The position numbers were made by a program, and so were the translations under genes. Shown here piece by piece: positions 33,531-46,260 of a stretch of DNA of 64,000 bases (position 1 is its first letter; the number at the start of each line of letters is the position of its first letter). The DNA lies in contig OX419756.1 of the NCBI GenBank assembly GCA_948567375.1, forward strand, positions 1,741,001 to 1,805,000, written 5' to 3'. The notes under the pieces were generated by a model, which was given only the letters and a program-made list of their open reading frames with translations, was not told the DNA's origin and ran no database searches. This DNA comes from Lunularia cruciata. Lineage: Eukaryota; Streptophyta; Marchantiopsida; Lunulariales; Lunulariaceae.

Positions 33531-35112
33531 TTAGGGGATCCGCACCCATTAGGGGATTTCCTGCTTCGGACCATCGTTCGTGTTCACTACGATCTCGCTG
33601 TAACTCCACCCAGCGCAGTCAGCCGACCGTGCCGCCAGTCTCTCTGCTGACACCCCGTGCCGCAGGTTCATTTCTGCCCACGGTTGGATGAATTCTCACA
33701 AGTGAGATATTTGCGCAGGTCTTTGAACTGAGGTAACGCAAGAAGTAGCTACTTGGGGATTATCGAACCCGTGATGGAGATCTAAGTAGGTGGGTTGGAC
33801 CGCGAGGAACTCGAATATATTGGTGGAGAGAGTGAATCCAAACGGGTTGCTCTCTCCTAGTAATGAAGCGGGACCTCCCGGATCTTCTTTGCTGGAGAGT
33901 TGGGAGTGGGTGTATGAGAGGAGAGAACAGCGAGGGCACTGGTGCTGAGAATAGTGCTTTCTTCTACTACCACAGAAAAAAGGCGTGGGTGGTATCGCAA
34001 TCCCTCTAACATGAGGCCTTGGCTGAGAGTGATCAACTGACTGAACCCGTTTTTCACCAACAAACACCAAATTAATGAAGTAAACAAAGCTACGAGGATA
34101 TCATTCTACACAGTCGCGTGATTCATTGCATAAAGAACTCTGACAACAGCGGACTTACTAATCGAAGAGTGGTTTACTGCTTCGAAATTCAACTGTCTCA
34201 CACTTCCTCAGAGAGGTCTGGATATCGGATCAAGATTACTTAGGGAAATTCTGATCAGAAGATTCTTAAATTTGTTGACCCGGTGGTGGACTGCGAGTTT
34301 ATCGGGTACTGCTCAGCTTGAAGACAGAAGCTGTGCTCATTTGAGTGATATATTCTGTTCCCTAGGTCAAGCTTCAGCCTCAAAGTACGAAAGAGCCGTG
34401 TTGTAGATGGCTATGTACATAGCGATGGATGTGAACGTTGGGCATCTGATTCACACTTGTGCCTGAAGCAAACTTGTACTTTTTCAAGAATTCAAAAGTG
34501 TCAGGAAGCACAGGAGCAATTTGCACAGGTTCAAATTTCGATGTCTTCGGAAGGAGGGAGTTTGACATAGAATTCTCAGTTGTCATTTGCTTGGAAGAGA
34601 AAGAGCTCGAGCTGTTCACTTCAACATTCAGGTCGCTTGTAGCAGTCAGAATCAGACATCCCCGAGTGGTGTATCATTTGCATCTTCAGGTTGTTAAGGA
34701 TCACCAGATATACTACGTCCATTCTTGAGGGCTTCTTGCATCGGCATAACCCGATATCATCCGGTGATAATGGCGGGAGTAGGTGGCCATAGTCCAATTT
34801 CAAGAAATGAACGGACGATTGAAAGTCAGGATGGAGAATGTGCTGTCTTGACTCATGATATGTGACCTTGCTCCTGGAGAGATGATCTGTGTGTAATGAC
34901 GACCTTACAAGCGCTCTACTTGTAACTTTGGGAAATCGCTTCAAGCGATGGATGGCAGCTAACGAAAACAAGAGCCCGAGCTATATCTCCAAGCAATTTC
35001 TTTGAAATTGTTGTGATCGAACCGACCACTGGTTTTCAAGGTAAGTTTTATTTAGCTACTCTACGATTTATTGAGATAGGAGAAGTAAGCAATATCTCCT
35101 GCTTTGCGGTCA

Positions 35113-37299
35113 ATGGGTGGAGAAGCCACTGGCCGTGTAGATTTTTGCTCGCAGTGGCAAATCACCTCGGATCCTGGCCTCAGCAGATCCTCTAATAAGT
35201 CTGTGCTGGAAGAACCCAACTTCTCCATACCAGTGTTGCCAAATTCCGGTGTTTGGACTGTGGGGCAATCACTGGCAGCAACTGCCAGCGCTGGCTGTTC
35301 TGCTTTACTCAGTGTTTCAGCAGTAGCAGCATCGCGAGGATTGTTGGATAATCACGCTGCTTCTGGAACAATGCAGTGCAACCATTTGCTTCTGAAGTCG
35401 GAGCCTTTCATCTCCTCTCAGTTCCCTCTGATGGTCGGACATACGGTACCACCTCTGACTTACGATCAGCTTGGTCAACAGCAGCATGACTTTGGGAACT
35501 CCCCAATGCACAACTCGGAGTGTAATCATCTCGGAAGGAGCCCGCACATTAATTCCCTCGGTTGTTTCAATAATAATGGCGTTCAAGGGCACAGTGGCGG
35601 CCCTGTCCATCGAGAGAGGGGGAAACAACCTCAAATTGCCTCTCTCCCAGGCGGGCAATCCACCGGAGGATCGTTGGTCCTCGACGCGTCGAAAGGCGAG
35701 CTAATCAACCTGTCGAAATTGACTCCTCAGGAGATTCTCGATGCCAAGGCATTGGCTGCCTCCAAGAGTCACAGCGAGGCGGAGAGGAGGCGGCGTGAGC
35801 GTATAAACACCCATCTTGCTACATTACGGAGTAATCTGCCAAGTTCAACAAAGGTCAGTATCAGATGCAACTCATTGCTTATCTTTCATTTGTTAAACGC
35901 GGTTATAAATTGTGGAATATATCGTGTGTCATGAGCAGTTTTAGACTGTCCATTTACCAGTTCTTTCTGCCTTGCAAGATCTTCGCCTGAATGTCACCAT
36001 ACATTACGTTGCTTCGTGGCGGTCATAGCAGCCAGTAGTAGATCAAACTTCTCTGTAATAATCCAAATGGCGCTGTTAATCGCAAGACTTGTTAGAATTA
36101 GGTGTTCGCTTGAACAAGGAATGGACTCGGGATCAGATACCGTACGAGGAATTGTACTTTCTTCATTGTACCATAGAGGGCTGTGAGGGGATTCTTTGTC
36201 ATCTTCAGAAGACAAAATTACATGCGACGTGTACTGTGATCCAACCTCATATCAAAATAGCTGGAGATAAGTACTCGTGAGCGCTATCAACCTCTTCTCA
36301 AAGTAGTTGATGTATAGAACCAGCATAGCGCGGTGAACACCGAATGAAGTAGCTGAAGAAGGTAAACCAGTGAATTTCCGCCGAGTTATGACTCGATGGT
36401 TAGCACTCTGTAGTTAACATGCCTAGACTCGAAGAATTAACCCTTGGGATCAAGCCAACCACGAGTCATATTGGATGGTTCAGAATATTTATCGTCTCAG
36501 AATAGTTGACCGGTTTTCCTGCCGATAAATAAAGCACTACAGACACACGTGAACATTTGGATGTGTCTTGCTGGAAGAGGAAAGGAGCTGGCTGGGAATG
36601 TAGTCATTCATGGTGATCAGATGAGAAAGATGGTGATCTCAGTCTCTCTTTGTAGCCATAAATGCCGATGATACGATCAAACTTTTATTTTTCTGGGAGA
36701 TGTTCCAAGGTAGGTTAGGACTTCGCTTAAGTAACTGCATGCATCAGTTCTAAACACTGTACCACTTTCATGAATCTTCGAGAGTGGAAAATTGGAATGA
36801 GAGTTTGCGTCGTGTGGCTGTGCAGACAGACAAGGCATCACTTCTTGGGGAGGTGATAGACCACTTGAAGTACCTCAAGCGGCAAGCAGCTGACACTGCG
36901 GAAGGCGGTCCAGTGCCCTCCGATGTGGACGAGTTGACTGTAGACTTGGATCCTTCTACGAATGAGATGGGTGATGGACGGGTTTATTATCGAGCATCAA
37001 TTTGTTGCGACGATAGGTCGGATCTTTATCCAGATCTGATGCGGACTCTGCAAAATCTCAGACTTCAGACTGTCAAGGCTGAAATAGCAACTTTGGGCGG
37101 GCGGATAAAAAATGTGTTGCTCATGACTAGAAGCGATGGGGGCAATGACGAGGACGACAAAGAAAGTCCTTCTGTGTCGTCCGTGATGGAAGCTCTGAGA
37201 GTAGTCATGGAGAGGTCAGGGCTTGGAGATCAATCGTCAGGCTCCAGCAGCAAAAGACAGAGACTTGCATCGTTAGATTCATCCAGCCCCTCGATGTAA
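35113..37299 (+). CDS. bHLH transcription factor, TMO5/bHLH30-32-106-107 clade
   Basis: A nuclear DNA-binding regulator. Two exons, 35113-35853 and 36826-37299, are joined in phase 0 (Lys/Thr), giving about 404 residues. The ATG at 35113 gives MGGEATGRVDF. The N-terminal 210 residues are Ser/Gly/Asn-rich. AKALAASKSHSEAERRRRER is the basic region with the family E-R-R-R pattern that contacts E-box DNA. Helix 1 is INTHLATLRSNLP; the intron falls in the loop; helix 2 is KASLLGEVIDHLKYLK. A C-terminal ACT-like region follows (DGRVYYRASICCDDRSDL, TVKAEIATLGGRIKNVL), and the end has SSKRQRLASL. In Arabidopsis this clade (TMO5 and T5L proteins) pairs with LHW-type bHLH partners to promote vascular cell divisions. 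The exact orthologue cannot be assigned by eye. The frame is intact; this is the only clearly functional gene in the window. Confidence 0.93.
35854..36825 (+). other. Intron of the bHLH gene
   Basis: 972 bp from donor AAG/GTCAGT at 35854 to acceptor GTGCAG/ACA at 36825, phase 0, located in the bHLH loop immediately before T-D-K-A. Introns at this loop position are common in this bHLH subfamily. No nested element was recognised inside. Confidence 0.85.
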
Positions 37300-40007
37300 C
37301 TCACATATCCTTCTCTCTGCTACACCTCTAATGACTGGGCAGTTGCAGTAGTGAGATTCTACTGTAGCTATCTATGTAGCTCAACCTCTCTTCATTATTC
37401 TCCTGAAACCTATTTCCGGATATTACCTCTGTGGGTCTTTCGAAGAGGATGCTCGAGTTGATGATATTCTCTCTGTAGGTTCAACCACCATTGAAAATCA
37501 GCCAGTAAAGACCAATTTGGCTGGTTATATTTCATGTACTTTCATGGCTCGGGGTGGCGCATGATCTGAGGCAAATCTGCAATCTAAAACGGATGCTTCT
37601 GCCAGTCGCCCTCTCTCCTTTCAGCTGGTGCTTCTGTTCAATTACCTCATCATTCGTCCCTGCATAGTAACATTCTCTTGTGAAAGTCACGGATGCATCT
37701 GAATGGAGAGAGAACTGAATCATGTGGACCAGAGCTATAGCTGGTGCATCTGAGCAGTACCCTAGCTATGGACTCGTCGGGCTTTGTGGACATTCTCTAG
37801 TGAAGGTTCCATGTTCAGCTAACTGGACAATTGGACCCATTCATGTAGACCAAGGCTACCTCCAGCAATGCAGAACATACTCACGTGAAGGGAACTGTCA
37901 GGGTGTCTAGGAACTGATGGCGGTCCTATCTGTACTCGGAGCGGAGTTCGGCCCTTGTCTACTTTGTGGAGAGAGGTGGAGGTGGTCGGTGACTGCAGCT
38001 GATACTTCTGTTGGATAGATGTACCCGTAGTAGAAAGATCAAAAGGATTGGAAGGATGGTAGTGACAGTGGATGTAACGACCTTGTTGAGATATCCAGAC
38101 CCAAGTCAGTAGGGAGAAAATCCCAGGATGGGCATGGGGGTTTGTATCCACCACGAATCTTACTCCCATTTCCAGCCACTCAATGGGGTTCTGGAGATAA
38201 ATTCAAGGTCGTGTAGGTGGTAGCTTCCCATCTGAACCAGTTCCACCGGGAAACAGATTATTCAAATTTTGACTGCGGAAATGAATATTTGTAATTACGC
38301 TGTGCAAGTAAAGTAGTAAAGCTGAGCTCCGGCACGTTGGGCTACTTTGTACATATTCCATGTCAGATCCATCCAAAAGTTCCCAGTGTGGGTGAAGTGT
38401 CATCCACATATACTGTAGCTTACATCGTCATTCTCTCTTTTCACTTGAGTGTTTCTGCCCGGGGGATAGACGGTGACAAAATATACCCCGTATTTGATAC
38501 TGGGAATGTGAATGATGGATTTTTGATGAATGATTTCCTTCTAGTACGTATACACTTCCACTTTGCAGTAATGTTTCATAATGTGCATGGCAGCGAGGTT
38601 TACTTCATAGATCATCGTTGGAAACTCTCAAGTCATGGATGTCAGTCCTTGTCTGGAATCGACGCTAAAAAGGTTTACCTTTAAGGACTTCTTCGCAGTT
38701 CCCAGGCAGATTGCCCTCTTCACATTTACGATTACAATCACGCATCAGTTTCGGCCTCCAGCACCACATACCATGTCGGCAATTCACCAAGAAATAGATC
38801 ACGGAATATGATTATGGTCTGCCGGCTGACAACAACCTGCACGTGTATTCGGTGCCTAAGTTTCTAGTCTCTCACTCGCATCTTGAGTGTCCACTGAGTT
38901 TTACATCTCCTGCTATCCTTGCTTCCACAGTCTCTCGTTTTTTTATTCTCCTGCTAATACATACAACGCAAATCGGAAACCACTTCAAGTTTTTATACTA
39001 TCGACGCAGACCTACGACCATGTTTTGTGTAGTTCATAGGTACAACTGCATCACGCTCACAACGAGATATCTGTACTGTTGAGTTTTCTAGCCTGTAATA
39101 CCCTGATGAAGAAGAAGGGCAGACTTATTCTTCATACTACAGCAAACATTCTTTCGCCACTCTCTAATCCAGAACTGTAACCTTCGAATATGGATCTCAA
39201 AGTTTTCACCTTCCCCGAGTTATTGCTCAGTCATTACAACGGTGTTCTGTAGATCGTATTTCTGTACTTGGAAATGAGAGGGGACGTCAGGGACTAAGAT
39301 GAATAGTGACAGAAGCCAGTTAATGTAACCATGTATCTCACCAGTACATCCAACTAACCATGTTGACCAGTCATTACGATAACATCATGACGTATCTGAG
39401 ACCGTATGTACGTGTGGAAAATAGTATTCGAGAGTCAAAGATGGAGTCGCCAGGGTTGTCCACACGTCTAGGCGACCCGGTCAAAGACGCTATGATGCAT
39501 CATACCAGTATTAATGGACTTTCACTTACGGTCATTTACCATTCATCGTACAAGTACATAGAGCCCATACAAAGTAATCTTCCTCATACTCCCTCCCTAT
39601 AGTTATATAGTTATAGTTACCTTTCTGTTAATGATGGATCAAGCAACATTAAATAGGACGAAAAGGAGGATGCGTACTGACAAACGAGCAATGTATCTAT
39701 GGAGATCACCTCGTAAATTTCTGCAGTAGAACTTGTCAAATGGTTCAGGATATTTATAGTATGTAACCCCTACTGTCACCCTAGGTAATAACACGACATC
39801 AAGACAGTAAACATATGAACATGGTTACAAGTGGTTACGTTAACACATATTGTCCTCAACTTAGTTGTGATGGATTAAAAGTAATTTCATACCAATTACT
39901 TTATCCGGTATATATGGAGATAAGTAGGCGCGCGTAGGATAACAAGAAGGACCCCAACCTTTACATACCTTTATATATTTGGGAATCCTTATATATGTAG
40001 ATTGAAA
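37300..40007. other. Downstream intergenic region
   Basis: It contains the 3' untranslated region of the bHLH gene at its left end and otherwise only short, unrecognised frames. The longest is 38337-38684, which begins at TTG and has no family resemblance. No transposon ends or RNA genes were seen. Confidence 0.5.
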
Positions 40008-40304
40008 GGCAACCCTGTAGGAGAAATGAAGGATGGGAAGACCCCATCAAGCCGTACAAGGGAGAGACAAAAAAGGTAACATGGGGCTAAGCCCCAATAG
40101 AGTCTGTATGAGAAATCTGCCCTACTGCACCTAAGATAACTGAGCTATGCAAGTCGTACAGTCTACACACAATTGGAGCATTCGAAGAAACATCACCTAA
40201 TGTGATTGCTCTCCTATGGATTGCACCAGCCACTGCCCTCTGTAGAGCAATAGACACACGTTGTCTAAAATATGCTACAAAGTATGAGAGTGAGAGTGGT
40301 ACCC

Positions 40305-40900
40305 CTATCGCCTAACATGATAAGCTCTCGCGCACTCCCTGACAAATGTGTCAAATGTTGTGTCCATCGCTCCATATAACTCCAAGGCTAAAGGAACAAA
40401 GAGGTGACCTTGCTGCATGCCCCTATACTTGGAGACCTTGCGACCTGCTGCTGCACTCGCCGCACTTCCATGGGGATGGGTAATCACTCCCTCCGAAATT
40501 GTATCCCGGGTAGGGTCTGTGACCACGACATCCACTACTGTCACCTGATCATCTCGGACCAAGTATAAGTCTGCCCTGACACGCGTCGTCTACAAAGCAT
40601 ACGAACGCTCCCTCCAAGCCAAGTATCCACTCTCTCGTGCCATAGCAAACACTATGTCTCTAATGGCATCATGGGTAGCTATCCTCTGTCCTCCGAAAGG
40701 ACACCGTGTCATGTGGACCACCGCTGCATCTAGTGTAGGACCACACTCACAAGTGAGTAGTGAAGATGCAGATCAGTGGACCAAACCTAGGCGAAACCTC
40801 ATCGCTGTAGAGAAAGTAGCCGGTGCGAGTCGGAAAGCCCTAATGCACGGTCGAGCTAGGATCCACGAGCCTGCACCCTTGCCGGAGCAAGAGCGTAGAC
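40305..40900 (-). pseudogene. CCHC segment and restriction-like endonuclease of non-LTR element
   Basis: On the minus strand, CECGPTLDAAVVHMTRC (about 40760-40710) followed by GGQRIATHDAIRDIVFA matches the C-x-C...H-x4-C...R...H arrangement that precedes the RLE in R2-type elements. The nuclease-like core follows: RADLYLVRDDQVTVVDVVV with Asp residues in the PD-(D/E)xK manner, AAAGRKVSKYRG with the Lys, then FVPLALELYG. It would nick target DNA for target-primed reverse transcription. A frameshift separates the CCHC part from the nuclease part. Confidence 0.72.
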
Positions 40901-42250
40901 ATGCTCTAGTAGCCTGAGGAATGGACGAGTCAACTAAGAGAGAATGTAGCATATGCTCACACTGTCGCTCCATCAAGGAAGACTGTAAACCTCTAGTCCA
41001 ATCTGATGATAGTGAAGCAAATGGTGGAAAACCCTCTCGTGCTCGTGGGGATAGACTATCTCTCGTCTGCCGCAACAACACCTGGAGAGAAAAGGCTCCT
41101 CCCTCCACCTCTGTCACATAAGTCTCCAAAACCGGCCTATCAGCAACCACACAACGAGAGGAAAGTAGGGGTGCTGAGAGAGCCCAACTACCCAAGAACA
41201 CTATAGGTGCCATCTCCTCCATAGAAAGCAAGCCAACCCCACCACATGAGATCGGTAGAGCCATCTGTCTACCTGCCAAATCCCCTATCACACAGTCAAA
41301 AGTCCCTGGTCCAATAATATCACCAAAGACTCCCATAATCCTCCTATCAAATGCTCTCAAAGGTGATAGGAAGGACGGTGAGGAGGGAACTGTACAGATA
41401 AGGTAGGAAGGTCAGCGAGCAATAATGGAAGAGAGTATACCAAATGCCACCTACGGATCTCCTAGTAATGGAAGGTCATCCACATGGAGAACATCCTCTG
41501 CAAGGGCAGCGTCCAAGAAGCGTGTGACAAAATCCTCCAATCCTACTGGCACACCAAGAACACAAAGTCCATCTGTGGATGTGATACACCCCTCTGGAAG
41601 CTCAAGGTGGGGAGGGATACCTAAAGGGGACCATGCCCTACACTTTGACACCTTGACTCTCAAGCCTACTAGATGTAGCTCGGTAGTCAAGTAGTCAAAG
41701 GCCTGCCTAATCTGATCTACAGGGTCTATGATGTGTGTATCATTTGCCAAGGAGGGAAATACACAACTTGGCATGGCCAAAGTAGTAGATAGGAGAGCTG
41801 TAAAGTGAGCCATGGCAAATAAGTGCCCTCCCCCCAAAGGATCTCCTTGATGTGTACCAACAACTGACTCCAAGACGGTGACTCCCTCTTGTGAACCACC
41901 ATGCTGGTAGTAAAGGGAAGCAGGAGAGCCACAGAAAGACCGCAAAAAAGGAATGAGACTTGCCAAGGATCCACCAGCCTCCCTAAGCTCTCTAGAGATG
42001 GATGCACGTGAGACGCTATTAAAAGTGTTCTCAACATCCACTTGTAGGATGAACCACTCCGGATGGATACCTAGGAGTGCTCTAATGCATAGAGATATAG
42101 CCTCATATCCTCCAGGTGTAGCTACTCCAAACTGATGTGGACTAAGGTGTTGTCAAAAGTGAGAACAATGTTGAAGGACAATGGTACGACTGACCAAACG
42201 CAAAAAGATCTCTCTAATAGCAATCGGTCTAATGCCTCCCGTGTCCTTCT
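40773..42250 (-). pseudogene. Reverse transcriptase of RLE-type non-LTR element
   Basis: Minus-strand reading: RPIAIREIFLRLVSR near 42235-42190, FGVATPGGYEAI near 42130-42095, LQVDVENTFNSVSR near 42045-42005 (first catalytic Asp), GTHQGDPLGGGHLFAMAHF near 41855-41795, and FPSLANDTHI near 41755-41725. The last is the A-D-D box, here AND, so a catalytic Asp is lost. KCRAWSPLGIP and VLGVPVGLEDF follow. The thumb and linker region SCGGVGLLSMEEMAPIVFLG lies near 41260-41200. The pattern is that of non-LTR retroelements and differs from the Ty3 and Ty1 RTs elsewhere in the window. Confidence 0.82.
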
Positions 42251-42752
42251 CCATTGCAAGAAGTCAACTAGCACCTAATACCCGACTAACAGACATAGGA
42301 ATGTCTCCTCTCGCTACTGTTGCAGCCACCTGAAACAACTTGGTAAAACCACTAGAAGGATCATCTGCTTGGAAGCAATCTCTAAGGTGCTCATAAACCA
42401 TCCCTTACAAGCCTCCCGAGGAAAGGCGAGGGGTAGTGCACAATGCTTGTGCAAATAGCGACCTATCAAGACATAAAGGCTGCTCAGGCTGATAATCTAA
42501 GACCTCTAGTGGTAGTCCCTTTACTGCTATTGGATGTAATGAGCATAGGGAAGAGATGGTCTCATCAGTAGGACTCGCTATAGACAAAGGGTGTAGTGCT
42601 TGTGCTGCTCTACTAAACTCTCCTGCCTGACCCAATGTCCTACATTGTCATAATCAAGTGGAATCTGTGGTATCTTGTGGCGATGCATGTCTCCTAAATC
42701 GTGTAGCCCTAACAGACTCCTCCTGAAGGGCTGCCCAATCCCCCGCTCGGAA

Positions 42753-43256
42753 TCAAAAAAATCTAGCCGCCACCTCTCTATGCCCCGCACGTCTCCCTCT
42801 AGCATAACGAAGACACCATCGAGGGATTAGGAGGAATAGGAACCATGCTAACTCGTCCAAGGGATCACGTGCCAAACGATCAAGTGGTAGGCAAAAAGCC
42901 TGTCTAGCCTCATCATGGAGTGTGCGGGGTAGCCTATGGAATAGACGTGGACATGGAAAACTAGTCTCAAATAACCCCAAAATGCAACCCGCTTGAGAAG
43001 CTAACCACTCCCACGACTCGATCGGTATCCCTAGAACGATAAATGAAGGTATAGACGAAGCGTGCGTAATCCCGAGTATCACCGCTATCGATGTGGTCGC
43101 TCGTCTCACGTGGGCCTCCCAAGTGGTCCAATCATAGTCCTTGTGCATCCTTCCCACATGGGTCTTTACCCCTTGAGAGGTAAAGCGTCGGTGACACACC
43201 GAGCATGGTGTATCCCGACCCGCTTTAGGCGACCCCACATGGGAAGGTGTAGCCAT
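42753..43256 (-). pseudogene. N-terminal C2H2 zinc-finger region of non-LTR element
   Basis: The likely ATG is at 43256 on the minus strand (MATPSHVGSPKAGRD). The zinc finger CSVCHRRFTSQGVKTHVGRM followed by His lies about 20 residues in. N-terminal C2H2 fingers of this kind recognise target DNA in R2-type elements. The remaining 120 residues have no recognised motif. The frame is lost near 42750 before the RT region. Confidence 0.7.
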
Positions 43257-43893
43257 GGTTAGCACAAGAATAGTGATAGTAACACATGTTGCTCCTCTCC
43301 ATATCTCCCCATATCTGCAAAACCACAACCTTTCACATCCCAATTCACATAAGAAAACAATCTCTCTAAACCCTAAAATCTATAAGCTCTCATAATTTTC
43401 AATTTACTTCTCCAAAATTTTCAAATTAAATTCCCATGGAACTTAATCATGGAACTTAATCATGAAAACAAAGAGATTGGAAATGAAAATTCTCAACTTA
43501 TCACTCTCAATGTATAATGATCACTCTAAACCCTAAAAAAGCTAAAAAATTTCATAACTTTTTATTCCATTCTCCATAGTCTTCAATCTAGGTGCCAATG
43601 GAACCGAAATTGAAAAATGAAGAGAATAGACTATTCACTCGAATGCTACATGCTAGAGAGCACTCAGAAATTACAGAAATTGTCTCACGTCTCTCCCTCT
43701 CCTCTCTCGTCTCCACACTCTCCCGCAGCTCCCGCACACTAGTCTCCCAACTCCGAAGTAGAAAATTATAGGGGGAAGAGATTATAGGAAGAGATATAGT
43801 AGGGGGCTTCAAGAACCCCTTTTCGGCTTCCGTAAACTTTGTGTACGGGAGGTCTATTGGATTACGGGACGTGAGAGAGGAATACTTCCATAT

Positions 43894-43912
43894 TACGGGA
43901 GGAACTCCCGTA
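43894..43912. other. Palindrome within a TTACGGG motif cluster
   Basis: TACGGGAG and CTCCCGTA form an 8-bp stem with a GAA loop. Further TTACGGG or TACGGG copies sit at about 43843, 43862 and 43926. These are unusually CG-rich words for this AT-rich neighbourhood. Confidence 0.7.
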
Positions 43913-46116
43913 GAGTCCTGACATTTTACGGGTCATCCTTTACGTGAACTAAACTTTGATGGTATGGGTGTGTAATAGAATTCAGTTATCCAGACAAGTC
44001 AGCTGAAATTCCCCCCTGAAATTATTTTTTCAAAATCTTAAATTTTATGGCAAAATTCATAATCGTTTTTCTTTGGTTTACGACCCGGTTAATAAAATTA
44101 CTTTTGGGAACCATTAATTCCCTTAAAGTTGGTTTTGGACACCCCATAGTGTCTACTGATCTTTTATTTTGAATAATTGTTGAAGAGGTAAAACTATTTG
44201 AAAGTTGCATGACTTAATTTAAGAAGTAATTTTATTTACAAGAAGTAAAACTTTTAACAATGCTTTCACCATTGGAAGAATCTTTCCACATTACCGACCC
44301 TTATGAATATTTTGACGAGGTGGCAATCTTTTCCAGTAAGCACCGGAAAAGGTTACATGTTCAGAATTTTTTTGATTTGCAGGTTGATTCATATAGAAAG
44401 ATTCGCCGTATAACAATTGATCATTATTTACGATAAAACAATTTGCCCGTTATGCTTAAGACTACAAAGAAAATGTATCTTGGACTTTATTTTAAAGATT
44501 CCCTTTAGGAGGGATAAAATGCGATTAAAAGTTTCCACTTAGAAAAAGTAAAACAAGCAAATATTTGACTTTTGACTCACAACTAAAAGAAAACCCAAAG
44601 AAATAATTTTGAGCTTTCAAACCTGCAAGCTTTTTACAGATATGATACTAGCTTGTTCGAGTATCCCAACTTTCTCAAAGGAGTTTTCCAAAGATATTGC
44701 TCTTGGTGGAGAGCTTGGAAGTTTAAGTGATTACTCATGAGTACACAATACTAACCTAAGTCATAATCGAGCCTAGAAACGCCTTCAGGATTATATTCAA
44801 GATATTGTGTGGCCTTCCTTTAAGATATAATTTATTACTTCGAGATGTAAACTCACGCAAAAATGTAAAGTCAAGCGACTTTGAAAAACTCTAGCAATGA
44901 TATTTTATCTTCTTATATGCAAATCTTCTAAATTGAAAAAAAATACAAAATTTTTAGCCTATTTTTCTATCTTCAAAACGTTTCCAGGCTTGAGTTCAGG
45001 CTTTACCTTTGGGTAGAGCCTGAAATTTTACACCCATGGTTTAAGTTGTTCCCGGTAAGCTTGAGCTCCAAATTATTCCAGTATAATCGCTTGCATGTCT
45101 CTCCCTTTGGTTGGAACATCCAAGGATAAGTTGAATTCTCACATAGATATTATGTAAAATACAAGATGTCTGAATGAAGTTATGAATCCCGTAGACATTT
45201 GAGAGGATTTTGGAGATCCAATATCCTTACGACATCTTTAAATATACACATTCCACGACCAATCTACTTTGTATAAGAGCTCTTAAAAAAACAATTCCCT
45301 ATAAATTCCCTTTATTAGATAGCAAGAAATTCCCTTTACTATAGCAAGAAACCGACATCCATCTTACAAAATATATCTTCAATCAACAAGAAAATGAAGA
45401 TGGAAGATGTACTATTATTGATAGGTTTTGCAAGAGAAGAGAAATACACTCCAAGCCCTATCCTTAGATAAAATGAAAAATTCCTTCACAAAAGTTCACC
45501 AATATTTTTATCATTGCAATTCCTCATAAAACTGAACAAATATTATAAAACTTGTATTTTGATAGAATATAGCGCTTATCATTAACTAAACTTGGTTTCC
45601 CACAAATGATCACGACAAAACACTAACTAAATTTGCTATACTTTATATACTATACATTGCACATCAACACTAAGGTAAACCTAAATTTCATGCAAATTCT
45701 TGATTTATCCTCTATATGTTTTTATCTATAAGCCAATTTTCAAATTTAGATCTGGATACAAAGACTATTGCTTCCAATTTTTGTACCATTTATCTCTGGA
45801 TTGTATATTCACTAACTCAAAGTATTCAAATCTAAGATAATGAGAAGATCTTGCATCTATATATAAACAATTTTCAATCCTACTTTTACAAGAGCAACCT
45901 TTTGTAGATGTAGATATAAATATGCCCATATTTATTCCTTCAATAAAGTGGAAATTACACTCCATTATTTCATTGTTAGGTTTTAATATGAAAATCTTAA
46001 CTTTCTAATATTAGACATATGACACAAAAGATTAGAAATTTAGGATAGTTTGAATACATATTTAAGTTCTTGTATTTGACAAGTTAGACTCTATATCTCA
46101 CAATTAGGTTCTCATG

Positions 46117-46260
46117 TTGAAGATTTGAGTTCCAATATTGGATATTTAATTAGTTAATTTTTGAGTTCTGATTTGGATATTTAATTCAAATATCGGGCAT
46201 AGAGGTCCAATATTGACCATTTAGATTTTAATGATGCACATTTAAGTTCCACCAATAGAC
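46117..46260. repeat. Degenerate tandem repeat
   Basis: Three or four loosely conserved 40-45 bp units of the type TTGAGTTCCAATATTGGATATTTAA. No coding potential. Confidence 0.45.

Larger units (their letters stand above)
25969..35112. other. Intergenic and upstream region of bHLH gene
   Basis: Base composition is more balanced than in the repeat-rich flanks, and no transposon signature was found. Many short frames overlap on both strands without family resemblance. CT-rich stretches and possible splice signals between 33.1 and 35.1 kb are compatible with a long, spliced 5' leader of the bHLH gene. A purine-rich GGGGGAGGAGGGGAGGAG run lies at about 31865-31885, and a CAG/CTG-rich run at 32815-32835. 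No other gene could be supported. Confidence 0.45.
40008..43343 (-). mobile_element. RLE-type (R2/NeSL-like) non-LTR retroelement, near full length
   Basis: A minus-strand element with no LTRs. One protein-coding region of about 1000 codons is broken by several frameshifts. Order: N-terminal C2H2 zinc finger, non-LTR RT, Cys-Cys-His-Cys segment, restriction-like endonuclease, 3' untranslated tail. The 3' end near 40008 coincides with the 3' end of the plus-strand copy near 25968, after which the sequences differ. Elements with an N-terminal zinc finger and a C-terminal RLE belong to the R2/NeSL/CRE side of non-LTR diversity, which is rarely discussed in land plants. The 5' boundary is uncertain and may lie beyond 43343. 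Confidence 0.78.

Noticed and set aside
38337..38684. A 115-codon frame downstream of the bHLH gene
   Set aside because: It begins at TTG, has no recognisable motif and lies in non-coding-looking DNA.
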